Of a DNA stretch of 9,333 nucleotides, positions 1-6,314 are shown one piece after another (positions within the stretch are counted from its first letter, which is position 1; each line of letters starts with the position of its first letter). Origin of the DNA: UBA2767 sp964194535. GTDB lineage: Bacteria; Pseudomonadota; Alphaproteobacteria; Rhizobiales; Methyloligellaceae. A program made the position numbers and the translations under genes. The notes below the pieces were generated by a model that saw only the letters and a program-made list of their open reading frames with translations, was not told where the DNA came from and made no database searches. Location: the NCBI GenBank assembly GCA_964194535.1, contig CAXMMX010000095.1, positions 1-9,333 on the forward strand, read 5' to 3'.

Positions 1-75
1 GTGCTGCTGGAGCTGTTTACCGAGCATGGCGCGGGCACATTGCTGCGCCGCGCCGACGATGGCGCCAGCGACTGA
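1..75 (+). CDS. argB: Acetylglutamate kinase, C-terminal end (partial)
   Basis: Frame 1 is open from the window edge and ends at a TGA at 73-75, giving 24 residues that begin VLLELFTEHGAGTLLRR. This matches the C-terminal segment I know from alphaproteobacterial N-acetyl-L-glutamate kinase, the ATP-dependent second step of arginine synthesis, whose last helix typically reads LLELFTxxGxGTxI. Only this tail is present, so no catalytic residue can be checked. Its stop lies four bases before the ATG of the downstream HAD phosphatase, which suggests one transcript. An argB gene directly ahead of a HAD phosphatase and dapD is a familiar alphaproteobacterial arrangement, which supports the call. The fragment is short, so the name rests on the motif plus context. 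Confidence 0.72.
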   Translation: MLLELFTEHGAGTLLRRADDGASD

Positions 76-79
76 GCGC

Positions 80-793
80 ATGGACAGTTTTCTCAACACC
101 CGCGCCTGGATCTTCGATCTGGACAACACCCTCTACCCTGCGGCAAGCAATCTGTTCGCGCAGATCGACCAGCGCATGGGCGAGTTCATCGCCGGCTATC
201 TGGATTTGCCCTTTGATGAGGCCCGCATACTGCAAAAATCCTATTATGTGAGTTACGGCACAACGCTGTCCGGGCTGATGATCGAGCACGCGCTCAAACC
301 GGAAAAGTTTCTCGACTATGTGCACGACATCGATGTCTCGATGCTGCAGCCCTCTCCTGAACTGGGCCAGGCCATCGAACGCCTGCCTGGCGAGAAATAT
401 ATCTTCACCAATGGCTCGCAGGCCCACGCTGAAAACGTCGCCGGTCAACTCGGTGTGCTCGACAAATTCGACGGCGTGTTCGATATCGGCGACGCCGGCT
501 TCGTGCCCAAGCCCAACCCGGCCACATATGAGATATTCCTCAAGGCCCACAATGTGACGGCGCACGAGGCGGCGATGTTCGAGGACATGCCGCACAACCT
601 GCAAGCCCCCCACGAGCTCGGCATGGTGACGGTGCTGGTGCATTCGGAATATTACGACCACCCGGTCCAGCACCAGATCAAGGAATGGACGGCGCCACCA
701 GAGCATGTGCATCACATGACGGATGATCTGCTGGGGTTTCTGGGTGAGGTGAATGTGGCGCTCGACGCAAAACCGAACAAAACCCCGCATTGA
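80..793 (+). CDS. HAD-superfamily pyrimidine 5'-nucleotidase
   Basis: This 237-residue cytosolic protein is a Mg-dependent phosphatase of the HAD superfamily, pyrimidine 5'-nucleotidase (SDT1/PhoX-like) type, expected to dephosphorylate nucleoside monophosphates. All four HAD motifs are visible. Motif I is DLDNT with nucleophile D13 and acid/base D15. Motif II is T100 in FTNGS. Motif III is K134 in PKPNP. Motif IV is E158-D159 in MFEDMPHNL. A cap domain fits between motif I and motif II. I chose the ATG at 80 because DLDNTLYP then falls near residue 13, as usual in the family. The longer reading from 26 would add an Ala/Cys-rich stretch lying over argB. No clear Shine-Dalgarno precedes the start, so translation may be coupled to argB, which ends four bases upstream. 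The substrate is inferred from family resemblance; the HAD fold is certain. Confidence 0.88.
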   Translation: MDSFLNTRAWIFDLDNTLYPAASNLFAQIDQRMGEFIAGYLDLPFDEARILQKSYYVSYGTTLSGLMIEHALKPEKFLDYVHDIDVSMLQPSPELGQAIERLPGEKYIFTNGSQAHAENVAGQLGVLDKFDGVFDIGDAGFVPKPNPATYEIFLKAHNVTAHEAAMFEDMPHNLQAPHELGMVTVLVHSEYYDHPVQHQIKEWTAPPEHVHHMTDDLLGFLGEVNVALDAKPNKTPH

Positions 794-804
794 CAAGGCT
801 GCCC

Positions 805-829
805 TCTCGCCGCAGAAAGTCCGGCGAGA
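805..829 (+). promoter_or_regulatory. Intergenic hairpin between HAD phosphatase and dapD
   Basis: An 8-bp perfect inverted repeat (TCTCGCCG at 805-812, CGGCGAGA at 822-829) with a 9-base loop sits in the 70-base gap before dapD. No T-run follows it, so it is not a canonical intrinsic terminator. It could be an RNA processing or stability element, or a weak attenuator separating the two genes. A chance hairpin cannot be excluded. Confidence 0.35.
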
Positions 830-863
830 AACAATGCAAGATTTGCGTCAAGCAGGATGATCC

Positions 864-1706
864 ATGTCACACGACGACTTGAAGAAGACGATTGAAGACG
901 CCTTTGAAGCTCGCGATAAAATCGGCACTGATACCAAAGGCGAGGTTCGCGAGGCGGTCGAGGCCGCGCTTGATTTGCTCGATAGCGGAAAAGCGCGCGT
1001 CGCCGAGAAGTCGGGCGGCGGCTGGGAGGTCAATCAGTGGCTGAAAAAGGCCGTGCTCCTGTCCTTCCGCCTGACCGAGACGGAAGTCATCAAGGGGGGG
1101 CCGGGCGAGGCGGTCTGGTGGGACAAAATCCCGTCGAAATTCACCGGCTGGACCAAGGGAGACTTCGAGACCGCGGGCTTCCGCGCGGTCCCGAACTGCA
1201 CTGTCCGCCGCTCCGCCTATATCGCGCCGGATGTCATCCTGATGCCCAGCTTCGTCAATCTCGGCGCCTATGTGGACAGCGGCACCATGGTGGACACCTG
1301 GGTGACCGTCGGCTCCTGCGCGCAGATCGGCAAGAACTGTCATCTGTCCGGCGGCGTCGGTATCGGCGGCGTGCTTGAGCCGTTACAGGCCGGCCCGGTC
1401 ATCATCGAGGACAATTGTTTCATCGGCGCGCGCTCCGAAGTGGTCGAGGGCGTCGTCGTCGGCGAGGGCGCGGTGCTCTCAATGGGCGTCTTCATCAGCC
1501 AGTCCACCAAGATCATCGACCGGCAGACCGGCGAGATTCATATCGGCAAGGTCCCGCCCTATTCGGTGGTTGTGTCCGGCTCCCTGCCCGGCAAGCCGCT
1601 GCCCGACGGCTCGCCCGGCCCCTCGCTCTATTGTGCCGTCATCGTCAAGACAGTGGATGAGCAGACCCGCTCGAAAACCTCGCTCAACGATCTGCTGCGA
1701 GACTGA
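864..1706 (+). CDS. dapD: Tetrahydrodipicolinate N-succinyltransferase
   Basis: The 280-residue product matches the usual DapD length. The enzyme transfers succinyl from succinyl-CoA to tetrahydrodipicolinate in the succinylase branch of lysine and meso-diaminopimelate synthesis, acting in the cytosol as a trimer. The N-terminal helical domain carries GGGWEVNQWLKKAVLLSFR-like sequence (about 51-69), typical of the family. From about 108 to 210 the hexapeptide-repeat left-handed beta helix is clear, with NLGAYVDSGTMVDTW (D138 and D144), IGKNCHLSGGVGIGGVLEP and a second acidic segment IGARSEVVEG (187-196). These are the regions where the catalytic Asp and Glu of characterised DapDs lie. The C-terminal tail reads GSPGPSLYCAVIVKTVDEQTR, also typical. 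An AGGA-type ribosome site at 854-857 is six bases before the ATG. dapE follows after 22 bases, consistent with co-transcription of consecutive-pathway enzymes. Confidence 0.97.
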   Translation: MSHDDLKKTIEDAFEARDKIGTDTKGEVREAVEAALDLLDSGKARVAEKSGGGWEVNQWLKKAVLLSFRLTETEVIKGGPGEAVWWDKIPSKFTGWTKGDFETAGFRAVPNCTVRRSAYIAPDVILMPSFVNLGAYVDSGTMVDTWVTVGSCAQIGKNCHLSGGVGIGGVLEPLQAGPVIIEDNCFIGARSEVVEGVVVGEGAVLSMGVFISQSTKIIDRQTGEIHIGKVPPYSVVVSGSLPGKPLPDGSPGPSLYCAVIVKTVDEQTRSKTSLNDLLRD

Positions 1707-1728
1707 ATTCCAACCTGAGAGACGCGCC

Positions 1729-2901
1729 ATGACCGCGACTGCCCTGGACATTGCGCAAGCCCTGATCCGTTGCCGCTCCGTGACGCCGAGCGAGGGCGGC
1801 GCGCTCTCCTATCTGCAGGAGATGCTGGAGGGGGCGGGATTTACGTGCCACCGCCTGACCTTCTCCGATAAAGGAACTTCCGACGTCGACAATCTTTTCG
1901 CGCGTCTGGGGTCAGATGCACCGCATCTGTGCTTCGCCGGCCACACCGACGTGGTGTCGCCGGGCGATGAAGCGGAGTGGACGCACCCGCCATTCGCGGC
2001 CCGGATCGAAGATGGCTGGCTCCATGGGCGCGGGGCCGCCGACATGAAGGGCGATATCGCCTGTTTTGTTGAAGCAGCGCTCGGGTACCTGGCCGATGTG
2101 AACAGCAAGTTCGCTGGTTCCATCAGCTTCCTCATCACCGGCGATGAGGAAGGCCCATCCATCAACGGAACCCGAAAGGTGCTGGAATGGATGGCGAAAA
2201 ACGGACATGGACCCGATCATTGCCTTGTCGGCGAACCCAGCTGCTCAGAATATGTGGGAGATACGCTCCGTATTGGCCGGCGCGGTTCTCTCAGCGGGCA
2301 TATTACGGTCACGGGCGTACAGGGACACACCGCCTACCCCGATCTGGCCAACAATCCGGTGCCAGGGATGCTCAGCGTGCTCAACGCGTTTCTCGCCGAA
2401 CCGCTCGACGACGGAACGCCCCATTTCTCGCCGTCTGACATGCAAATCTCCACCATCGATACGGGTAATCCGGCGACAAATGTGATCCCGGTGAAGCTTT
2501 CCGCCAGCTTCAACATCCGTTTTAACGCCAATCACACGGCCGAAAGTCTGATGAAATTTCTTGACAAGAAGACCATGGCGGCTCTTGAAGGCACTGGCCT
2601 CAAACACCAAATAACTTTCTTACCGGCAAGCCCCTGCTTTATCACCGAGCCTGGGCCATTGGTTGACCTTATGGCCGATACGGTGAAAAACGAGACTGGG
2701 CATACGCCGCAATTGTCTACGGGGGGCGGAACGTCGGATGCGCGTTTCGTAAAAGATTACTGCCCTGTGATTGAATTTGGTCTGGTGAACAAGACCATTC
2801 ATCAGGTGGATGAACGGGTCGAGGTGAGTGAGCTGGAAGTCCTGACCCGGATTTACCGGGCTTTTGTCGAGCGCTACTTCAGCGTGTTCGCAAAAGCCTG
2901 A
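1729..2901 (+). CDS. dapE: Succinyl-diaminopimelate desuccinylase
   Basis: The 390-residue di-zinc M20 hydrolase cleaves N-succinyl-L,L-diaminopimelate to L,L-diaminopimelate and succinate, a step of the same lysine/peptidoglycan precursor pathway as its neighbour dapD. Metal and catalytic residues can be placed: H72 in GHTDVV, bridging D105 in GRGAADMKG, general base E140 and ligand E141 in ITGDEEG, E169 in GEPS, and H358 in the C-terminal NKTIHQVDE. The dimerisation lid lies between about 178 and 295, including GVQGHTAYP. STGGGTSDARF (330-340) is the DapE signature that separates it from ArgE and carboxypeptidase G2. The frame is open far upstream over dapD, but the ATG at 1729 gives the family N-terminus (ALDIAQALIRCRSVTP) and has a GAGAG purine run seven bases before it. 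The coding region is intact. Confidence 0.97.
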   Translation: MTATALDIAQALIRCRSVTPSEGGALSYLQEMLEGAGFTCHRLTFSDKGTSDVDNLFARLGSDAPHLCFAGHTDVVSPGDEAEWTHPPFAARIEDGWLHGRGAADMKGDIACFVEAALGYLADVNSKFAGSISFLITGDEEGPSINGTRKVLEWMAKNGHGPDHCLVGEPSCSEYVGDTLRIGRRGSLSGHITVTGVQGHTAYPDLANNPVPGMLSVLNAFLAEPLDDGTPHFSPSDMQISTIDTGNPATNVIPVKLSASFNIRFNANHTAESLMKFLDKKTMAALEGTGLKHQITFLPASPCFITEPGPLVDLMADTVKNETGHTPQLSTGGGTSDARFVKDYCPVIEFGLVNKTIHQVDERVEVSELEVLTRIYRAFVERYFSVFAKA

Positions 2902-2938
2902 AAAAGGGTACGCAAATCGGTAACATTCGCCTGATAGG

Positions 2939-2967
2939 TTGATGAACAGATAGGCGCCATCTTTTAG
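2939..2967 (+). promoter_or_regulatory. Possible promoter for the small secreted protein
   Basis: TTGATG at 2939-2944 and TTTTAG at 2962-2967 are 17 bases apart, in the 145-bp gap after dapE and about 80 bases before the next start codon. The -10 box is poor, so this is tentative. The separate gap and the unrelated product of the next gene make an own promoter plausible. Confidence 0.25.
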
Positions 2968-2992
2968 AAAATGGCCGCAAATGGTAGTTAGG

Positions 2993-3025
2993 AATTCGCG
3001 CGAGCTTACCAGCCGCATGCGAATT
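2993..3025. repeat. Short inverted repeat upstream of small secreted protein
   Basis: AATTCGC at 2993-2999 and GCGAATT at 3019-3025 form a perfect 7-bp inverted repeat with a 19-base spacer, ending 21 bases before the start codon at 3047. It could be an operator or a leader hairpin. Repeats of this size also occur by chance. Confidence 0.25.
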
Positions 3026-3046
3026 GGACGGATAAGGAAACAGTCA

Positions 3047-3445
3047 ATGCGGATCATTCCTGCAGCAGTGCTGGCAATGGCGCTAGGCATGCCAATCGCG
3101 ACAAGCGCTTCGGCGGCGGCCAATATTATAGGCTCGTGGAGCGGACGCGGCTCTGTAACCCTCACCTCCGGCCAGGTGGAACCCGTCAGTTGCAGAATCA
3201 GCTATGAAAAGGGCGACGACAAGGGCAAGACATTTGTGCTGAAAGCAACCTGTGCGACGACAGCAGGTACATTCGTACAGAGCGGCCGAGTCAGCAAGCG
3301 CTCTGCAAGCAGCTATGCTGGCAGTCTTTACTCTGACCAATACTCCGTGTCGGGCAAGGTCACCGTGTCTGTCAATGGTTCAAGCCAGATCATGCAGGTG
3401 AGCAGCAAGAAGGGCAGGGGCCGCCTTAGCCTGAGAAGGCAATAG
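3047..3445 (+). CDS. Small exported beta-rich protein, unnamed
   Basis: This 132-residue protein of unknown function has a clear Sec signal peptide: basic start (MRIIP), hydrophobic core AAVLAMALG, and an alanine-rich cleavage zone with AxA options after residue 23 or 25. The mature part is about 107 residues, rich in Ser, Gly, Val and Thr, and opens with GSWSGRGSVTL, alternating in a way that suggests beta strands. It has exactly two cysteines (C49, C69), suitable for one periplasmic disulfide, and ends in a basic tail (SSKKGRGRLSLRRQ). I chose the ATG at 3047 because it has an AAGGA ribosome site eight bases upstream (3034-3038) and puts the signal peptide at the N-terminus. An earlier in-frame ATG at 2981 would bury it behind 22 charged residues. 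From memory, comparable small GxWxGxGxV exported proteins occur in other alphaproteobacteria. It is convergent with truA. Confidence 0.8.
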   Translation: MRIIPAAVLAMALGMPIATSASAAANIIGSWSGRGSVTLTSGQVEPVSCRISYEKGDDKGKTFVLKATCATTAGTFVQSGRVSKRSASSYAGSLYSDQYSVSGKVTVSVNGSSQIMQVSSKKGRGRLSLRRQ

Positions 3446-3516
3446 CTTTACCAAATACGCCCGGGAATAGAGGTTATCGCGCACTGGACCGGAATTGGGG
3501 CGTTTTCAGAAATATT

Positions 3517-3599
3517 CCAAGCCACCCGCTCCCCCTTGGGCGGACCACCCCGTAATGGTATCCTTGGGGTGGATGGGCAAGGGGGAGCGGGTGGCTTGG
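3517..3599. repeat. Nested palindrome with perfect 22-bp arms (REP-like or bidirectional terminator)
   Basis: The arm at 3517-3538 is exactly complementary, inverted, to 3578-3599: 22 bp without mismatch, GC-rich, beginning CCAAGCCACCCGC. Inside lies a second 7-bp stem (CCACCCC at 3545-3551, GGGGTGG at 3566-3572) closing a 14-base loop, with a 6/5-base internal bulge between the stems. It lies between the convergent ends of the secreted-protein gene (stop 3445) and truA (stop at 3622-3624), where it could end or protect both transcripts. No long T-run follows on either side; only AATATTTCT follows on the truA strand. Arms this long and perfect are more typical of a dispersed palindromic repeat than of a simple terminator. 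Confidence 0.85.
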
Positions 3600-3621
3600 C
3601 TCCGGTTTCACCAAAACCCCT

Positions 3622-4359
3622 CTAATACTCCACTTTCACCAGATAGAGACCATGCGGTGGTGCGACAGGTGCGCAGGCTGTACGGTTTTTCGCCTTGAGG
3701 GCGCGTTCCAGTTCCCGCGCGCGCCATTTTCCCTCGCCGACCAGTTTAAGCGCCCCGGCCATGGAGCGAACCTGATTGTGCAGGAATGAGCGCGCATTCG
3801 CGGTAATCTGCACTTCCGCCCCCACCCGTGACACATCGAACTTCTCCAGCGTCTTGACCGGCAATTTGGCCTGGCAATGAGCCGAACGGAAAGTGGTGAA
3901 ATCATGCTCGCCAACCAGGATTTGAGCGGCGGCATGCATGGCGTCCGCATCGAGTTTCTTATGCACCAGCCACGCCCTGTGCGCGTCGAACGTCAGCGGC
4001 GCACGCCGGTCGCAAATGCGGTAGAGATACTGGCGCGCCCTGGCCGAGAAGCGGGCGTCGAATTCCGGCGCAACCTGCACGCATTCAAGCACCGAAACCG
4101 GGTCGGGGCGAAGATGCGCATTAAGCGCGTCGCGAACGGTATCGGTGGGCCAGTCTTTTTCAAGATCGAAATGCGCCACCTGCCCCAGTGCATGAACACC
4201 CGCATCCGTCCGCCCTGCGCCACCCGGGATAATCCGTATCCCGCAAAAGGCCTCGATTGCCTCTCCCAGCCGCGACTGGATGGAGGGGCCATTGTCCTGA
4301 ATCTGCCACCCCACAAAGGGCGTGCCGTCATATTCGATTATGATTTTGTAGCGGGGCAT
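3622..4359 (-). CDS. truA: tRNA pseudouridine(38-40) synthase
   Basis: The 245-residue enzyme isomerises uridines 38-40 in the anticodon stem-loop of many tRNAs to pseudouridine. The N-terminus PRYKIIIEYDGTPFVGWQIQ is the TruA opening motif. The catalytic aspartate is D52 in GGAGRTDAGVHALGQVAHF. The second-domain motif FTTFRSAHCQAK (about 154-165) and NARSFLHNQVRSMAG (about 188-202) are also family signatures. Length is normal. A nine-codon extension from a TTG at 4386 is possible, but the ATG at 4359 gives the canonical start. It is the last gene of the minus-strand series from def, 72 bases after the repeat-protein gene, and ends just before the large palindrome. No strong ribosome site is visible. 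Confidence 0.96.
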   Translation of the reverse strand: MPRYKIIIEYDGTPFVGWQIQDNGPSIQSRLGEAIEAFCGIRIIPGGAGRTDAGVHALGQVAHFDLEKDWPTDTVRDALNAHLRPDPVSVLECVQVAPEFDARFSARARQYLYRICDRRAPLTFDAHRAWLVHKKLDADAMHAAAQILVGEHDFTTFRSAHCQAKLPVKTLEKFDVSRVGAEVQITANARSFLHNQVRSMAGALKLVGEGKWRARELERALKAKNRTACAPVAPPHGLYLVKVEY

Positions 4360-4431
4360 GGAGCCGATTGGTGCCCTGTTCACCAACGCTTGGCAAGACC
4401 CGGCGTGGCTCAGGTTTCATGGAAAACCGCG

Positions 4432-5043
4432 TCAGCGCAACCGGCTGGCCCAGGGAGAGCGTGCAGGGCGCCTGGCGCGGTAATAGGGGATGCCTCGGGG
4501 ACGCATCGGCGCGGCATATCCTGAAAAGCGCCAGTTGGACATGGTGCTGCGCCATTTCGAACCACCTTCGACCGTGCGGCCGGCAACAATATGGCTGGAC
4601 CAGCGCGAGCCACCCTCAACTGTGCGCCCGCCCCTGATATGAGAGCGCCAGATTGAGCCCTGCCGCACCGTCTTGCCGCCCCTGATGCGAGAGCGCCAGA
4701 TTGAACCCTGGAGAACCGTCTTGCCCCCCATGATCCGGCTGGTCATGTCCGGACCCTCGGCGTAGGGACGCGGCCAAGCATAATAGGGCGGGAACAGTGT
4801 CTGGTCTGGCAAGGAGAAAGCGGAGAAGCGCACATGGGGGATGCCCGTCTCCGAGACGCGTCTTTTGTGCAGGAAACGCCCACGGGTTATGCGTCCGAAT
4901 TTAAGGACCCGTACGGGATTTATGATGACGCCTGCGGCGCCATGCTTGATGTGAATGATTTTCTGGGCCCATGCCGGTGATGAGCTGATTGAGGACACGG
5001 CCAGCAACAGACCAAGCCCGAACGCATTACTGGTAACTCTCAA
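4432..5043 (-). CDS. Exported protein with four tandem 16-residue repeats, unnamed
   Basis: I do not recognise this 203-residue protein. It begins with a signal peptide (hydrophobic GLGLLLAVSSI, then SSPAWA before Q27, a good signal-peptidase I site). A middle part with a basic patch and a Pro/Tyr-rich stretch (LFPPYYAWPRPY, about 83-94) follows. Residues 102-165 are four contiguous 16-residue repeats with consensus SxIxGG(K/R)TVxxGSxW(R/S), starting at S102, S118, S134 and S150. A Gly/Thr/Val/Trp periodicity of this kind suggests a small beta-structured surface. The tail is very Arg/Pro/Tyr-rich. The start is TTG, supported by AGGAG at 5050-5054, six bases upstream. It sits between fmt (92-bp gap) and truA (72-bp gap) on the same strand, an interval normally empty or tiny in relatives. 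Function is unknown; a wall- or membrane-associated role is a guess from export and basic charge (predicted strongly cationic). Confidence 0.75.
   Translation of the reverse strand: MRVTSNAFGLGLLLAVSSISSSPAWAQKIIHIKHGAAGVIINPVRVLKFGRITRGRFLHKRRVSETGIPHVRFSAFSLPDQTLFPPYYAWPRPYAEGPDMTSRIMGGKTVLQGSIWRSRIRGGKTVRQGSIWRSHIRGGRTVEGGSRWSSHIVAGRTVEGGSKWRSTMSNWRFSGYAAPMRPRGIPYYRARRPARSPWASRLR
4549..4740 (-). repeat. Four tandem 48-bp coding repeats
   Basis: Four in-frame 48-bp units encode residues 102-165 of the exported repeat protein. The first two units in coding order (4645-4740) are about 85 percent identical at the DNA level, differing at roughly 7 of 48 positions, and share GAGAGCGCCAGATTGA on the + strand. 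The later two have diverged more. This gradient fits recent duplication by slippage or recombination, so repeat number may vary between strains. Confidence 0.85.
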
Positions 5044-5049
5044 GACGCA

Positions 5050-5054
5050 CTCCT
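5050..5054 (-). promoter_or_regulatory. Ribosome binding site deciding a TTG start
   Basis: AGGAG on the minus strand lies six bases before the TTG at 5041-5043. No ATG or GTG occurs in frame near it, and the signal peptide begins right after this TTG. A second purine-rich site, GAGGAGG at 5067-5073, lies further upstream. Confidence 0.55.
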
Positions 5055-5135
5055 GCCACTCGTGCGCCTCCTCGTATTTGCCTAACCTAGCCGATCAGGT
5101 TCGCCCTGTCGCCTGCCAAGGTTTGTACTCGTTAA

Positions 5136-6068
5136 TCACAAGAGCCTGGCGCCCGTGGCTATGGACTGTCCGCGCAGAAACTCCTGCCCGTTCATTGGCT
5201 TTTTTCCCGCGCGCTGGAGATGCGTGAGGCGCACCGCCCCTGACCCGCAGGCAATGGACAACGCGTCGTCCAGCGCTTCACCGGGCACGCCATCACCCGC
5301 GCTAAGGGTGGAGCGAAGTACCTTTACCCGCTCAGGCCTTCCCTGTGCCTCCAGCTCGAACCAGGAGCCGGGGAAAGGCGAGAGGCCGCGGATATGGTTG
5401 TGCACATCGCTTGCGGGGCGGCTCCAGTCTATGCGCGTCTCGCTCTTCTCAAGCTTGGGGGCATAGGTAACGCCTTTTTCGAGCTGGTCTGTACACTCAA
5501 GAGAGCCGCGCTCAAGGGCCGCCAGCGCGCGGACCATCAAGTTCGCACCGACCCGCGCCAGGGCGTCATGCAACTCGCCCGCCGTTTCATCGGCGCCTAT
5601 TTTCATGCTCTCAGCCAGGCACACCGGCCCTGTGTCCAGCCCTTCTCCCATTCGCATCACCATGACGCCGGTCTCGGTGTCACCCGCCATGATGGTCCGC
5701 TGGATGGGGGCAGCGCCGCGCCAGCGCGGTAGAAGCGAGGCGTGCAGGTTGAGACAGCCCAGCTCGGGCGCGTCCAGTAGGGTTTTTGGCAGGATGAGCC
5801 CATAGGCCACCACGACGGCCACATCGGCTTCGAGTGCCGCGAAACCGCGCTGCTCGTGGGGGTCCTTCAGGTTGGGCGACGTAACAACTGGCAGGCCGGC
5901 CTCGTTCGCGAAAGCATGCACGGGCGAGAGCCGTTCTTTCTGCCCGCGCCCAGCCGCGCGCGGGGGCTGGGTATAGACACACGCAATCTCGTGGCCTGCG
6001 CCTGTCAGCGTCGACAGGCAGGGCACCGCGAAATCAGGTGTTCCCATGAAGACGATACGAAGCGGCAT
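5136..6068 (-). CDS. fmt: Methionyl-tRNA formyltransferase
   Basis: The 310-residue enzyme transfers a formyl group from 10-formyltetrahydrofolate to Met on initiator tRNA. The N-terminal Rossmann domain opens with RIVFMGTPDFAVPCL, followed by the tRNA-contacting loop region VYTQPPRAAGRGQ. The catalytic triad of the formyltransferase fold is present as N107 and H109 in LNLHASLLPRWRGAAPIQ and D145 in GEGLDTG, close to positions 106, 108 and 144 of the E. coli enzyme. The C-terminal OB-like domain begins around 205, after KLEKSETRIDW, and runs to the end. The ATG at 6068 gives the family N-terminus. A longer TTG start at 6101 adds eleven unlikely residues. It lies downstream of def on the same strand, its functional partner, but separated by an unusually long gap with RNA-like structure. 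Confidence 0.97.
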   Translation of the reverse strand: MPLRIVFMGTPDFAVPCLSTLTGAGHEIACVYTQPPRAAGRGQKERLSPVHAFANEAGLPVVTSPNLKDPHEQRGFAALEADVAVVVAYGLILPKTLLDAPELGCLNLHASLLPRWRGAAPIQRTIMAGDTETGVMVMRMGEGLDTGPVCLAESMKIGADETAGELHDALARVGANLMVRALAALERGSLECTDQLEKGVTYAPKLEKSETRIDWSRPASDVHNHIRGLSPFPGSWFELEAQGRPERVKVLRSTLSAGDGVPGEALDDALSIACGSGAVRLTHLQRAGKKPMNGQEFLRGQSIATGARLL

Positions 6069-6147
6069 AAGCGTGTCGGCACCCGTGGAGTGAGAGGACA
6101 AGACCAGACATGTTGTACGCGCGAGTGAAAGCAGACGCCAGAAATGC

Positions 6148-6181
6148 GGAGAGCCGTATCCGGTTAAAGATACGGCTCTCC
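6148..6181 (-). terminator. Perfect 13-bp hairpin between def and fmt
   Basis: GGAGAGCCGTATC at 6148-6160 pairs without mismatch with 6169-6181 around an 8-base loop. Read on the minus strand it is followed by GCATTTCT, which has only a short U-rich stretch, so termination may be partial. It could end a short RNA encoded in the def-fmt gap, attenuate read-through from def, or protect a processed end. The stem itself is certain; its role is inference. Confidence 0.6.
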
Positions 6182-6308
6182 AACAGGACTACCCACTTAC
6201 CTCAACCGTCTAGATCGGCTTCACCGGTAAAACATCGCGTATGGTTAGACGCGTTTCAGGCCACCACAGCCAACGGGCATCCCTGTAAATGTCAGGGCCG
6301 AAGCCCTT
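6148..6308 (-). ncRNA. Candidate structured small RNA in the def-fmt gap
   Basis: The gap has no convincing gene, but the minus strand shows layered complementarity. A -10-like TATATT lies just upstream (6315-6320). From about 6308 there is a 5-bp hairpin with a UUCG loop (6294-6307). A long-range rod follows, with 6281-6286 pairing 6183-6188 (6 bp including one G-U) and then 6272-6278 pairing 6191-6198 (7 bp including G-U pairs). An asymmetric open region comes next, then a perfect 6-bp helix (6246-6251 with 6207-6212). The strong 13-bp hairpin at 6148-6181 closes the 3' end. A rod with a central bubble is loosely 6S-like, but I do not recognise any 6S consensus and the rod is short. It might instead be a long 5' leader of fmt. 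The pairings were found by eye without energy calculation. Confidence 0.33.
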
Positions 6309-6314
6309 AACAAG

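Noticed and set aside
17..796. 259-residue minus-strand open frame opposite the HAD phosphatase
   Set aside because: It is antisense to a gene with all HAD motifs; its His/Arg/Val-rich composition is typical of the reverse complement of a GC-rich gene.
1375..1728. 118-residue N-terminal extension of dapE
   Set aside because: It is the dapD gene read out of frame; the family N-terminus begins at the ATG at 1729.
2620..3165. 181-residue minus-strand open frame over the dapE end and the next gene
   Set aside because: It spans the 3' end of dapE and a signal-peptide gene on the other strand; there is no ribosome site or recognisable domain.
4549..4740. CRISPR-like array
   Set aside because: The repeats are contiguous 48-bp in-frame coding units without spacers, and no cas genes are present.
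6148..6308. Assigning the gap RNA as 6S, SRP RNA, tmRNA or a tRNA
   Set aside because: I could not match any conserved core: no GGAAG SRP loop, no tRNA cloverleaf, and no 6S consensus that I can verify. It is kept only as an unnamed candidate.
6110..6310. 66-residue plus-strand open frame in the def-fmt gap
   Set aside because: It runs through the perfect 13-bp hairpin, has no ribosome site and has a composition like untranslated sequence.
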